The notes beneath the pieces were generated by a model, which did not search any database, was not told the DNA's origin, and was given only the letters and a program-made list of their open reading frames with translations. 64,000 nucleotides of DNA from Adlercreutzia murintestinalis (lineage in GTDB: Bacteria; Actinomycetota; Coriobacteriia; Coriobacteriales; Eggerthellaceae), in NCBI RefSeq assembly GCF_943192905.1, contig NZ_CALPCC010000009.1, forward strand, positions 25,188 through 89,187, given 5' to 3'. Every line of letters begins with the position of its first letter. Position 1 is the first letter of the stretch. Positions 1-8,477 of the stretch are shown here, in pieces. The translations under genes and the position numbers were made by a program.

Positions 1-1
1 G

Positions 2-520
2 GCGCTGCCCATTCTGGCCGATTACTTCCGCGCGAAGGGCTTCGCGGCGGGCGAGGTGTGCGTGGTGAGTCCTGATGTGGGGCGCGCTAAGGCGGCCAAG
101 AAGCTTTCGGATATGCTGGAGGCCGACCTGGCCATCATGCACAAGGGGCGGCCCGGGCACAACAAGGCCGAGATCACAGCGCTGATCGGCGACGTCGAGG
201 GCAAGGTTTGCATCATCAATGACGATATGATCGATACCGGTGGCACCATTGCGGCGGCGGCGGACACGCTGCGCGCGAAGGGCGCCAAGGAGGTGTACAT
301 CTGCTGCACGCATCCCGTGTTCAGCGGGCCAGCCTACGAGCGTCTGGAAAACGCTAGCGTGGAAGAGGTCGTGGTGTGCGATACGATCCCGGTGCCGCTG
401 GAGCGCCAGAGCGGGAAGATCAAGACGGTGAGCGTGGCGCCGCTGTTCGCGCGGGCCATCTCGAACGTGTACGACAACGGGTCGGTGAGCGATCTGTTCG
501 ATCCGGACTTCGCGCTGTAA
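2..520 (+). CDS. prs: Ribose-phosphate pyrophosphokinase, 3' part
   Basis: C-terminal half of PRPP synthetase, which makes phosphoribosyl pyrophosphate from ribose 5-phosphate and ATP for nucleotide, histidine and tryptophan synthesis in the cytosol. The gene enters the window already in frame, so the N-terminus lies upstream. The visible part carries the VVSPDVGRAK segment, the MHKGRP segment and the PRPP-binding loop DDMIDTGGT at about residues 80-88 of the visible protein, followed by the usual THPVFSGPA and CDTIPV strands. It ends with TAA. The family fit is clear; only the missing 5' part limits the call. Confidence 0.95.
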   Translation, partial: ALPILADYFRAKGFAAGEVCVVSPDVGRAKAAKKLSDMLEADLAIMHKGRPGHNKAEITALIGDVEGKVCIINDDMIDTGGTIAAAADTLRAKGAKEVYICCTHPVFSGPAYERLENASVEEVVVCDTIPVPLERQSGKIKTVSVAPLFARAISNVYDNGSVSDLFDPDFAL

Positions 521-690
521 GTTCCGTGCGCCTGACGGCGCCCGGAATTGCTCGACGCTGCGAAGCTTCACCTGCATTCCTATTTGCATTTCAAGGCTTT
601 CCCTCACGGCGCGAAGGCCGCTCGGCCGCCTTTCAAAGCAACTAGGAACACATCTAAAGCTTCTCGCTTACTTACTGGCCAACCTGTGTG

Positions 691-1302
691 ATGGAGTTGT
701 TTCACGTGAAATATTTTGCTCGTCGAAAAGAAGCCGCGCACGCCGATTGGCTGATCGTTGGCCTGGGCAACCCCGGCGAGGAATATGCGCATACGCGGCA
801 CAATGCGGGCTTCGATGCGGTGGATGCGCTGGCTGAGCAGTTGAACGCGCGCTACTGGAAGACCGAGTGCGGCGCGCTGTGCGCGCATGTTGAGCATGGT
901 GGCCAGGCGTTGATCCTGGCGAAGCCGCAGAGCTTCATGAACAAGTCAGGTGGGCCGATGGCGAAACTGGCCGCGGAATACGGCGTGGCCGCTGACCATA
1001 TCGTCATCGTCCATGACGAGCTGGATATTGACCCTGGCACCATCCGCGTGAAGTTCGGCGGGGGGTTGGCGGGGCATAACGGGCTGCGCTCGATCAACGA
1101 GAAGCTGGGTGGCGCGGATTGGTATCGCGTGCGCTGCGGCATCGGGCGGCCGCCGGGGCGCATGAGCGTGACCGATTGGGTGCTGAGCCGCCCCAAAGGT
1201 GACGCGATGGAGGATTTCGAGGCTGCTACGGCGTTGGCGGCCGAAGCTGCGCTGTATCTGGTGGACCACCCGCTCGCAGAGGCGCAACAGAAGTTCAACT
1301 AG
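691..1302 (+). CDS. pth: Peptidyl-tRNA hydrolase
   Basis: Cytosolic esterase that frees tRNA from prematurely released peptidyl-tRNA. The protein shows VGLGNPG, the catalytic histidine in RHNAGF (about residue 37), the NKSGGPM loop, the VHDELDI aspartate and GLAGHNGLRSI, over about 203 residues as is usual. The start is uncertain: ATG 691 and GTG 688 are both in frame, without a strong ribosome site. Either gives roughly 18 extra residues before the core compared with E. coli Pth. No in-frame ATG, GTG or TTG lies between codon 7 (GTG) and the core. The extra segment is encoded by a parS-like sequence, described separately. Confidence 0.95.
   Translation: MELFHVKYFARRKEAAHADWLIVGLGNPGEEYAHTRHNAGFDAVDALAEQLNARYWKTECGALCAHVEHGGQALILAKPQSFMNKSGGPMAKLAAEYGVAADHIVIVHDELDIDPGTIRVKFGGGLAGHNGLRSINEKLGGADWYRVRCGIGRPPGRMSVTDWVLSRPKGDAMEDFEAATALAAEAALYLVDHPLAEAQQKFN
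698..713 (+). promoter_or_regulatory. parS-like ParB binding site
   Basis: TGTTTCACGTGAAATA matches 15 of 16 bases of the widely conserved bacterial parS consensus TGTTTCACGTGAAACA, with only position 15 differing. It lies inside the first codons of pth. ParB (Spo0J) loads on such sites near the origin to organise and segregate the chromosome. The match is seen directly; ParB binding is inferred. I noticed no second equally good site in the window. Confidence 0.75.
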
Positions 1303-2229
1303 CTCGCTTTCGACCTTACTTTTTCTACTACAATTCAGGCAACTTAACTGCGGAAGACCTGCAATGTTTTTTTTGATTGATCTTGTGGGGATCAGTAAGG
1401 AGACAACGCTCTAAGCATACGGAGATGATAGGCGATCTTGCTGCGGGGAGCTTTTCTTAAGGGTGTATGTATTGCAGGCGAGGAAATCTGCTCATGCTTG
1501 ACACGACGCTTTACTGGGTTGGTCACATGTATTGATCGTCTGTACGCGACATTGTTGAAGCGGTTGCCTAGCATCGATCTACGTGGCGCCGCAGGCAGTG
1601 TTCGGCTTCAATTGCACGAGTACTGCTGCGAAAAGCTGTATGGAGCAACCGGCGTACTGCATATCCATAGGTGCGCGATTACTTCTGTTTCGCAAGTGAT
1701 TTTTGGGCGTAGAGGGGTATGGGGACGTCCTGTGATTTGGACTGATATCGACTGATTGGAACTGATGGCGAGTCATTTACTAGTCAAGCGCTCGGTTGGT
1801 TCTAGATAATTTTTATGAGGACGCGTGCTTGGCAAGGGATGAGGAAGTTTCTAAGGAGGTTCTTGAAGCGTATCGCGATTGGGATTCGCTTTCGAGGATG
1901 TACTCTTCGATTGTGATGAGGCTGTTTTGCGACCGGTAAGGGTATACGATGCATTTTTGTCGAAGGGCCTTCTACCATGGGATCCATGGGGCAACTTTAC
2001 GCTTCCCACGACAGAGTTCGATCACGTCGACCCCAATGACTCTGTTGTTATGGCCAATCTATAGGTGGGGGCGAACATGTGCATAGACATGGATCTTGTC
2101 TGATTGGCGTATGCAGGGCAATATATGGATGTCGGCGACATATTAACTAGAGATAGGTTCACGAAAAGGAACTTAAGATAACCCTAGATATAATAATGGT
2201 TCATACCTAAGGCTAACAGTAGGAGAAAG
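1303..2229. other. 927-bp gap with only decayed coding traces
   Basis: This AT-richer stretch between pth and the GHKL gene has no gene I can name. The best coding-like traces are two overlapping plus-strand frames at about 1802-1930 (ending in RLFCDR then TAA) and 1879-2064 (59-60 residues, containing LLPWDPWGNF). They lack a clear ribosome site and may be pieces of one frameshifted gene. An 8-T tract lies at about 1367-1374. A TATAAT at 2189-2194 sits just before the next gene but has no good -35 partner. Confidence 0.4.
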
Positions 2230-3174
2230 ATGCTTCAAAGTGATATTGACAGTCAATCCATATTTGCTATATGCCAACAAACAACTCCATATATGGGACA
2301 CCACATCGAAGGATCAGTAACTCTTGATTTGCGAAATTGGTCTTTTCTCGACATCGGTCAAATCGTTGCATTAGCAATGATGGGTAAGTACTTCCAATCA
2401 AATGGCCGTTCTGTAGATGTGATCGACAATTCTGCAATCTCTGGCTATCTTCAGCGAATGGATTTTTTTCACTACTTAGGAATCCCCTCGCAGGAAAAAT
2501 TCCAAAGGCATTCTGGATCGGGAAACTTTTTGGAGCTTTCCGAAATAGATCAGAGCGACAATCGAACAGTTCTACCTTCACGTCTTAAGGAGATCGTAAG
2601 TTCCAAATCAGAAGTCGATCCATCGCTGTTATCAGCATTGGAGTACTCTTTTGGTGAAATCATCGATAATGTATCTACTCATTCAGAAACGCCAATTAAT
2701 GGAGTTGTGGCGGCCCAGTTTTATCCTTCGAAGCAGTTTGCTGAATTTTGCGTTGGAGATCTCGGGGTAGGCATCGTTTCTACTCTAAGGAATAATCCTA
2801 CCTATACCGCTCTTGGCGACGATGCGCTTTTGCTAGAGGCTTTTGAGGATGGAGTCGGAGAGAATACGGGAACCGACTTTTCCAAAAAAGGACATGGATG
2901 TGGCTTCGGATTGGCCTTTGCTGCTCGATTGGTTGAGGCATCGGGTGGTCAGATGTGGGTTGTTTCCCGAAAGCAGGCAGCTTATTTCGGCAAAGGAATC
3001 AAAAAATCTTGTGCAGGTCACTTCTTTCCAGGAACGCTAATATGTTTAAGGATCCCTTCAAACGTCAGAGTTCTGCAGTCGGATGTCTTTCGTAATGGAA
3101 ACGATATGCCTTATCTGTGGACGCCAACCGAAGGACTCATAGATGATACAGAGTGTAATGATATACTTTGGTAA
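2230..3174 (+). CDS. GHKL-family ATP-binding protein with STAS-like N-terminus
   Basis: A 314-residue cytosolic protein with an HATPase/GHKL fold in its second half. The N box is E143, D146, N147 and H151 (GEIIDNVSTHS), the G1 box is GDLGVGI at 176-182 and the G2 box is GHGCGFGL at 221-228. There is no His-kinase dimerisation box or membrane segment. Residues about 28-85 (TLDLRNWSFLDIGQIVAL onward) resemble a STAS-like strand-helix unit. The next gene, 17 bp downstream, encodes a separate STAS-like protein. The pairing recalls anti-sigma kinases such as SpoIIAB with SpoIIAA, but the role here is unknown. Codon use is AT-rich compared with the housekeeping genes. Confidence 0.75.
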   Translation: MLQSDIDSQSIFAICQQTTPYMGHHIEGSVTLDLRNWSFLDIGQIVALAMMGKYFQSNGRSVDVIDNSAISGYLQRMDFFHYLGIPSQEKFQRHSGSGNFLELSEIDQSDNRTVLPSRLKEIVSSKSEVDPSLLSALEYSFGEIIDNVSTHSETPINGVVAAQFYPSKQFAEFCVGDLGVGIVSTLRNNPTYTALGDDALLLEAFEDGVGENTGTDFSKKGHGCGFGLAFAARLVEASGGQMWVVSRKQAAYFGKGIKKSCAGHFFPGTLICLRIPSNVRVLQSDVFRNGNDMPYLWTPTEGLIDDTECNDILW

Positions 3175-3191
3175 CAGAGAAGGAGGCTGCT

Positions 3192-3488
3192 ATGGTGCTG
3201 AAAATGAGCCAATTCGGTTCGTCGCTTTGCACAAGAGATATGGGACGTGCGGCCTTCGAAATAATTAATGATGTTCTTTCAGGCTCTTCTGATCGTGTAG
3301 TATTTGATTTTTGCGACGTTAATTCCGTAACGAACTCTTTTGCTGACGAAGTATTTGGAAGGCTTGTCTTTCAACATGGATTCGACATGGTGCGAGCAAG
3401 AACCCATTTTGAGAATGTCGACCGTTTTTCTGCGGTTACAATTCGCACGGCTATGGCTCGTCGCGAGTCAGTTGCTGCACTCGCTTAG
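3192..3488 (+). CDS. STAS-like domain protein (DUF4325 type)
   Basis: A 98-residue protein partnered with the GHKL ATPase upstream. The core reads VVFDFCDVNSVTNSFADEVFGRL. This matches the STAS-like DUF4325 signature, in which a strand with Asp-Phe is followed by a conserved Ser-Phe-Ala-Asp-Glu turn. ATG 3192 is preferred because AAGGAGG lies 5 bases before it; an in-frame TTG at 3168 lacks such a site. The two genes almost touch and are probably cotranscribed. I infer that this protein binds or is phosphorylated by the GHKL partner, by analogy with anti-sigma factor antagonists. No target sigma factor is visible nearby. Confidence 0.7.
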   Translation: MVLKMSQFGSSLCTRDMGRAAFEIINDVLSGSSDRVVFDFCDVNSVTNSFADEVFGRLVFQHGFDMVRARTHFENVDRFSAVTIRTAMARRESVAALA

Positions 3489-3535
3489 TGCGATTGCAAA
3501 AAGTTTCATAGTTTTGAGTCAGCATTAGTTCCAGG

Positions 3536-3890
3536 TTGATTTGCAAAGCCATCCAAATATCGGTGCGCGGGCGATGCTCTTTTCACGGAATTCAAAGGTG
3601 CTTTTGCTGGACAATATGTGTGTCGGCGGCTTGTAGCAAATTGCGGCATGACGTCTTTCTGTTGGTCGGTGGAAAATTCGCGTGGAGAAATGGGCTTCCT
3701 TGTTCAAGCGTGCGGCGCGACCTATCCCATAGAGGTCAAAACCGCTGAGAATTTGTGAGCGAAAAGCTTGCGGGTATTTTGCAAGAAATACGACGGCATG
3801 AAGGCGCGGTGGTTCAGCCTATCGGGGTATAGGGACAAAGGGTGGATGAAGAACATTCCGCTGTATGCGATCGCACTGTTTGCGAGCTGA
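3536..3890 (+). pseudogene. Relic of an AAA ATPase with DUF4143 C-terminal domain
   Basis: Only the C-terminal end of a DUF4143-type ATP-binding protein remains. In one reading frame from about 3567 to the TGA at 3888-3890 the sequence encodes GDALFTEFKGAFAGQYVC, then WSVENSRGE, then YPIEVKTAENL, then SLSGYRDKGWMKNIPLYAI. These are the typical order and spacing of the nuclease-like C-terminus of this family. An in-frame TGA at 3756-3758 interrupts it, a further TGA lies upstream at about 3538-3540, and the ATPase domain is absent. This is a dead remnant of a once-inserted accessory gene. Confidence 0.75.
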
Positions 3891-3996
3891 CAGTGAACAC
3901 AAAATAGCATACGAACCTCTTGGCAAGGAATGATGATCGGCAATCTCCTTGTTTTTATTCGTTTGTATCATGAAACGCATTGGGATATAAAACAGT

Positions 3997-4994
3997 CTAG
4001 CTAAGTTCGCCGTTCGTGTCGTTGTCCACTAATTCGACATACGGACATTCTTGGTCATAGTTGCTATTATTTGATGCAAAAAACTTTCGGATGTTGCACT
4101 TGCCGTACTTCTTCTCTTTTTGGTCTTTCTTATTCTTTTTGCGAAGACTCTTACGACCATATTCGATCATGTTGAGGCGGCGGTATGCACAGTTGATAAA
4201 GCGTTCATAACGGCAATCAAGATAAGAGCGATAAAGATGTGGTGATCCAAGACTGCCGCGACATGGCTGGTCGTTGTGGCTTCGTATGCATGCGTTCATT
4301 TCATTTGGGTTTTCATGAAAGTATCTGCAAAACATCAATATCTCGCACGCGCGCTGATAGAGATTCTTCGGTCGATGTTGTGCGAATTCAGGCATATCTA
4401 TATAGAGCGAATCAATAGAGATCTCTTGTATATGCTGCAAAGTTATATCTGAGCCTAAGTGATAGGTATCTGTTGAGAGGCATGGACAGCTTTTCTGGGG
4501 TGGCCTGTTTGACTCTTCTTCGGAATATGGGTTGGAATTTTTTTTTGGCATTGTTCAGAAGATGAACTCCGATTCTTTGTTGCTACACCGCAATAGGGCT
4601 GACTATTCTTTGATAGATCGAGATAGTTCAGAAAAGGAGCAGCATCGCCTATGGCAACCAATGCTTGATGGTGATATTCGTTCCACTTTGAGATGTCTAT
4701 GTTCTTAGAATCTTTTGTTGCCTGTATGAGGACCAAGAGCGTTCTTGAGAGGTTTTGAATGGATTCTATCTCCCGGTCGAAGCGGCTTCTTGTTACATAT
4801 TCGCTTCGGTTGTTCAGGTAACCAACGTCAGCAGAGTGTTTTTTGCGGGAGAGGTTGAAAACGAAAGAGACCATTAAAGGAATCACTAGAATGCCGACAA
4901 TATAGAGAATGAAATTTACTGGATCTTCTGTAGCGTTTGGAACGGTCAATGAGGGGTTACTGGGATCTGCGTAAGCCTTTTCAATACATAGCAT
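3997..4994 (-). pseudogene. Membrane-anchored unknown protein, split by a frameshift at A9
   Basis: Two overlapping minus-strand frames join into one gene. The first (4994-4455, ATG 4994 with GAGAAGG before it) has one membrane segment at about residues 27-47 and then a helical cytosolic part (SRFDREIESIQNLSRTLLVL). The second (ending TAA at 3997) continues it with a Lys-rich C-terminus. They change frame at a run of nine A on the coding strand (T9 at 4538-4546). Seven or ten A would give one continuous protein of about 330 residues. I do not recognise the family. A related, more decayed copy lies at 37561-38420. It could be phase-variable, a true pseudogene or an assembly error. Confidence 0.6.
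4538..4546 (-). repeat. Homopolymer A9 at frameshift point
   Basis: Nine consecutive A residues on the coding (minus) strand sit exactly where the reading frame of the membrane-protein gene shifts. Polymerase slippage in such a run could switch the gene on and off. Confidence 0.7.
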
Positions 4995-5438
4995 GATTGC
5001 CTTCTCGATCGAAGCATTTCGGGAACTTGTCTGCTGCCCAGTGTTTTATGACGCTTGCAGAATACCGCTTGTGTTGGGTTTTTGCTACCCGTTAGATGTG
5101 AGACAGTTGACAGTAAAGCTGATTTTGCCGTGATTGTCGACCAAGTCCATGAAGGATAGAGCCATAGTGTTGATAGCCATTGAGCGGTGCGGGTGAGTTG
5201 TGAGTTGTGGGGGCATCCTTTACAATGGCATGTGAGCAGATTTCGTAAAAGATTGCAGCTCTTTTACGGGTCTGCGTTTTGTGTTTTCGGACGCAAAACA
5301 AGGAAGCTCCGTTGCGAATAGGTAAGTGCTGCTATAGAGACAAAAGAAGAAATAGCGTATTCCGAGTCGACTTCCCCGGATGGTGAGGCGCGTGTTGATT
5401 TTTCTCTGGCGCCCAATTCCTCCATTCCACAGAAATCC
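4995..5438. other. 444-bp gap before the polysaccharide locus
   Basis: No complete gene is supported. From about 5322 to 5438 the plus strand is open and in frame with the sugar transferase that follows. It encodes a plausible N-terminal leader (including EARVDFSLAPNSSIPQKS), but there is no ATG, GTG or TTG in it and a TAG closes it upstream at about 5319-5321. The stretch thus looks like the displaced or truncated 5' end of that gene. A TTGACA at 5107-5112 has no matching -10 element. Confidence 0.4.
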
Positions 5439-6047
5439 ATGCGTTATCGGGTGATCAAACGAGCGTTCGACATTCTCTTTAGCAGTGCGGTTATTGTGGT
5501 GGGTGCAGTACCGGGTATTGTGATAGCTTTGGCAGTAGTGGCTGATACGCACGGCTCTCCATTCTATTTGCAAGAGCGCATAGGCCAATATGGGCGGCCG
5601 TTTAAAATCGTGAAGTTGCGCACCATGGTTGCTGATTCGGATGATCTAGAGAAGCATTTAAACGCCGAGCAACTCGAGCAGTGGCAGCAAGAGCATAAGG
5701 TCGACGATGATCCGCGGATTACGCGCTTGGGTGCATGGTTACGCAAGCATAGCGTGGATGAAGTTCCGAACTTCTTCAACGTGTTCATCGGCCAGATGAG
5801 CGTGATAGGACCGCGTGCTATCACGGTTGACGAGTTGAAATGGTTCGGGGACAAAGCGGCTGTGATGCTCTCGGTGCCCTCTGGTATTACAGGGCTTTGG
5901 CAGGTGCAAGGCCGTAATGATGCAACCTTCGAATCGGGCATGCGTCAGAAGCTAGAGTTGTACTACGCTGAGCACGCCCGCATCAAGCTTGATTGGAAGA
6001 TCGCATTCAAAACGATAACCTCTATAGTGAAAGGGACAGGAAAGTAG
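5439..6047 (+). CDS. Bacterial sugar transferase (polysaccharide initiation)
   Basis: Membrane-bound phosphoglycosyltransferase that links the first sugar-1-phosphate to undecaprenyl phosphate. The protein (202 residues) starts with the family signature RVIKRAFDILFSS and one membrane hairpin. It then has SPFYLQERIG, the KLRTM segment, the DDPRITRLGAWLRKHSVDE block with its catalytic acids, and VIGPRAI. It belongs to the short class without extra N-terminal membrane helices. The ATG at 5439 has no recognisable ribosome site, and coding-like sequence continues upstream in frame, so the natural start may have been lost. This is the first gene of the surface-polysaccharide locus. Confidence 0.88.
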   Translation: MRYRVIKRAFDILFSSAVIVVGAVPGIVIALAVVADTHGSPFYLQERIGQYGRPFKIVKLRTMVADSDDLEKHLNAEQLEQWQQEHKVDDDPRITRLGAWLRKHSVDEVPNFFNVFIGQMSVIGPRAITVDELKWFGDKAAVMLSVPSGITGLWQVQGRNDATFESGMRQKLELYYAEHARIKLDWKIAFKTITSIVKGTGK

Positions 6048-6189
6048 AGCCCTTTCCTCAATCTTGATGTGGGTATAAAGGCGCCAAAGAACTGTTGCGT
6101 TCATTTAGAGCGCTAAGAACCTGGTAAAATACACTGGGATAACTTGATGTGTAATGGAGCGCGTTCCGTAACTCTTCTTGGAGGAGCGA

Positions 6190-7299
6190 ATGACAAAACC
6201 CCTTCGTGTTGCTTTGATAATGGGAAAGATGAACGGCGGCGGGGTAGAGTCTGTTGTCATGAATTACTGTTCTCGTATTAGGGGCGAGAATGTTCAGTTC
6301 GACTTTGTTGTTGATTCTGATTCACAGTGTGTTCCTAGAGACTGGTTCGAGGGTAGAGATAACTGTCGATTGATCATGGTATCCCCCTATCAAAGCCTTA
6401 TCAGGTATCTTAAAGAGCTTGATATCCTCTTTCGGACTGAACACTACGATATCGTCCATTCCCACATCAATTCTTTGTCAGTTTTCCCGCTTTATGCGGC
6501 AAAACGTGCTGGTATCAAAACCAGGATTGCTCACGCCCATTCAACGGCAGGAAAAGGGGAGTATAAGAGAAATCTTCTTAAATGGGTTCTTCGTAGGTTC
6601 TCAGGTTTGTATCCAACAGACAGGATCGCATGTTCAGCGTATGCGGGAGAATGGCTTTTCGGTCGCACAGCCTCTTTCACAGTTCTCAACAATGCTATCG
6701 ACGTGAAGAGATTCTGCTTCAATCCCGATATTCGCAAGCGGACACGCGAGGAATTAGGAATCGATGACGATGCTTTTGTGGTGGGGCACATCGGCCGATT
6801 CATGTACCAAAAGAACCACCCTTTCTTAATAGATATATTCAAGGAGATTCATGACCGCCAAGCCTCTTCCCGGTTGATCCTAGTTGGGGAAGGCAAGTTG
6901 AAGCGGGCGGTCCAGGACAAGGCCACATCGGAAGGCTTAGGGGGTGCGGTTCTCTTTCTTGGTCAAAGAGATGATGTTTGGAGGCTGTATCAGGCCTTCG
7001 ATATCTTCGTTTTGCCGAGCTTTTATGAGGGGCTTCCTGTTGTGGGAGTGGAAGCTCAGGCTTCGGGGTTGCCTTGCGTGTTCTCGGAAGAGATTACCGA
7101 AGAAGTCAAGATCACTGAAAAATGCACTGTGCTTCCGCTCGAAGAAGGAGCTGGCGTCTGGGCGGAAACCATTCTCCGAGAAGGATCGTTACATGCGGGC
7201 AACGTGAGGAGCGCCGTTGGTATGGACGCTTTCGACATAGAGAAAGAAGCGCAGCGCCTCGAGACGTTCTACGGGAACTCGATGAAGAGGAATAACTGA
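6190..7299 (+). CDS. Glycosyltransferase family 4 (GT-B)
   Basis: Cytosolic or peripheral retaining glycosyltransferase that adds a sugar to the growing lipid-linked repeat unit. The 369-residue protein has the N-terminal Gly-rich start MNGGGVESVV, the HAHST loop, the mid-protein VVGHIGRFMYQKNH segment opening the second Rossmann domain, LILVGEGKL, and the donor-binding E-X7-E signature in YEGLPVVGVEAQ near residue 285. ATG 6190 is chosen because GGAGGAG lies just before it; an in-frame TTG at 6178 would put that site inside the gene. It is followed by the pyruvyl transferase gene after one base. Confidence 0.88.
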   Translation: MTKPLRVALIMGKMNGGGVESVVMNYCSRIRGENVQFDFVVDSDSQCVPRDWFEGRDNCRLIMVSPYQSLIRYLKELDILFRTEHYDIVHSHINSLSVFPLYAAKRAGIKTRIAHAHSTAGKGEYKRNLLKWVLRRFSGLYPTDRIACSAYAGEWLFGRTASFTVLNNAIDVKRFCFNPDIRKRTREELGIDDDAFVVGHIGRFMYQKNHPFLIDIFKEIHDRQASSRLILVGEGKLKRAVQDKATSEGLGGAVLFLGQRDDVWRLYQAFDIFVLPSFYEGLPVVGVEAQASGLPCVFSEEITEEVKITEKCTVLPLEEGAGVWAETILREGSLHAGNVRSAVGMDAFDIEKEAQRLETFYGNSMKRNN

Positions 7300-7300
7300 G

Positions 7301-8467
7301 ATGGCTTCGATAGCTATTGCATCTTGTTATGACAAGCATAACTACGGAAGTGTTCTCCAAGCCTATGCCACGCAGTTTGCGATCGCGCAGCTGGGGTTTG
7401 ATGTGATAACCCTGAACAAGGATGGCTTGACCGCGCAACTGCGAGTGAACCGCAGTCGGTATTATCGCCGTAATATCCTCGATCTTTCCATGTATCGTGC
7501 AAAGAAAGGCTTTGTGCTGCATAGATTGCGCAAAAAACTCGATCCTCGATTCAAAGAGAAGATGGATGAACGGAAAGAGGCTTTTGACGCTTTTATCGGC
7601 GAGCATTTCTCTCTGGCTCCCGAAGTGCCGACTTTCGCGGCTCTGAGCGAGTACTGCGAACAGTTTTCGAGCGTTGTGGTTGGAAGCGACCAGCTTTGGC
7701 TTCCCGTTAACATTGCGGGGGATTACTATACCCTTTCGTTTGTTCCGGAGGGCGTGAACAAAGTCTCCTACGCGACCAGCTTCGGCGTTTCCCGTCTCCC
7801 TGAATTCTATTTCCAGGAGATGGCGCACTATCTTTCCGGTTACCATGCGATCTCTGTGCGCGAAGAAAGCGGTCAGAAGATCGTAGCCGAGATGGGTTAT
7901 GACTGCGAGGTGGTAGCCGATCCTACTCTTCTGCTATCGCGGGATGATTGGGATAAGCTGGCTGATGGCGGGTTACAAGTGTCCAAGGAGCCTTATGTGT
8001 TCTGCTATTTTATGGGGAAGAACATCTGGAATCGGGAATGCGCAAAACGGCTTGCGCAGGCGTCTGGATGCAAGATAATCGCTGTAAGCCATTTGGATGA
8101 GTATGTCGCATATGACGATAGGGGATTTGCCGATTATCAGCCCTACAGAGTCGGGCCAGCCCAATGGCTTGATCTGATAAAAGGAGCAGCCTACGTCTGC
8201 ACAGATTCGTTCCATGGCACCGTTTTCGCCTCTCTCTACAATAAGACTCTATTCGTTTTCCGTAGACATGAGCAGATGGGAACCCAGTCGACGAATTCTC
8301 GTCTTGACACGCTTTTGAAGAGGCTGGGACTGGGTAAGAGAATGTGCGGGACAAAAGACCATTTTGAATCTATCATAGAAGAGCCGGTTGACTTCTCTCG
8401 TGTGAATCGCAGCATTGTACAGTACAGAGATTCTTCCGCGAAATGGTTGGCGAGCGCATTACGTTAG
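7301..8467 (+). CDS. Polysaccharide pyruvyl transferase family protein (copy 1)
   Basis: Member of the CsaB/PssM-like family, which transfers a pyruvate ketal from phosphoenolpyruvate to a sugar of a surface polymer. The 388 residues show the N-terminal YDKHNYGSVLQAYA motif, VVVGSDQLW, SYATSFGVS, ISVREESG, VVADPTLLL and the C-terminal CTDSFHGTVFA block with the conserved Asp-Ser-Phe-His-Gly. It lies between a GT4 gene and an FrhB-like gene with almost no spacing, so it is part of one operon. A second family member is at 13084. Donor and acceptor are inferred from the family. Confidence 0.88.
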   Translation: MASIAIASCYDKHNYGSVLQAYATQFAIAQLGFDVITLNKDGLTAQLRVNRSRYYRRNILDLSMYRAKKGFVLHRLRKKLDPRFKEKMDERKEAFDAFIGEHFSLAPEVPTFAALSEYCEQFSSVVVGSDQLWLPVNIAGDYYTLSFVPEGVNKVSYATSFGVSRLPEFYFQEMAHYLSGYHAISVREESGQKIVAEMGYDCEVVADPTLLLSRDDWDKLADGGLQVSKEPYVFCYFMGKNIWNRECAKRLAQASGCKIIAVSHLDEYVAYDDRGFADYQPYRVGPAQWLDLIKGAAYVCTDSFHGTVFASLYNKTLFVFRRHEQMGTQSTNSRLDTLLKRLGLGKRMCGTKDHFESIIEEPVDFSRVNRSIVQYRDSSAKWLASALR

Positions 8468-8477
8468 CAGGTTCTAA

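Noticed and set aside
1438..1755. 105-codon plus-strand frame in the gap after pth
   Set aside because: No ribosome site, no motif, Cys/Arg-rich random-like composition and an opposing frame of similar quality.
5107..5112. TTGACA resembling a -35 box
   Set aside because: No acceptable -10 element lies 16-18 bases downstream, and no gene follows within a normal distance.
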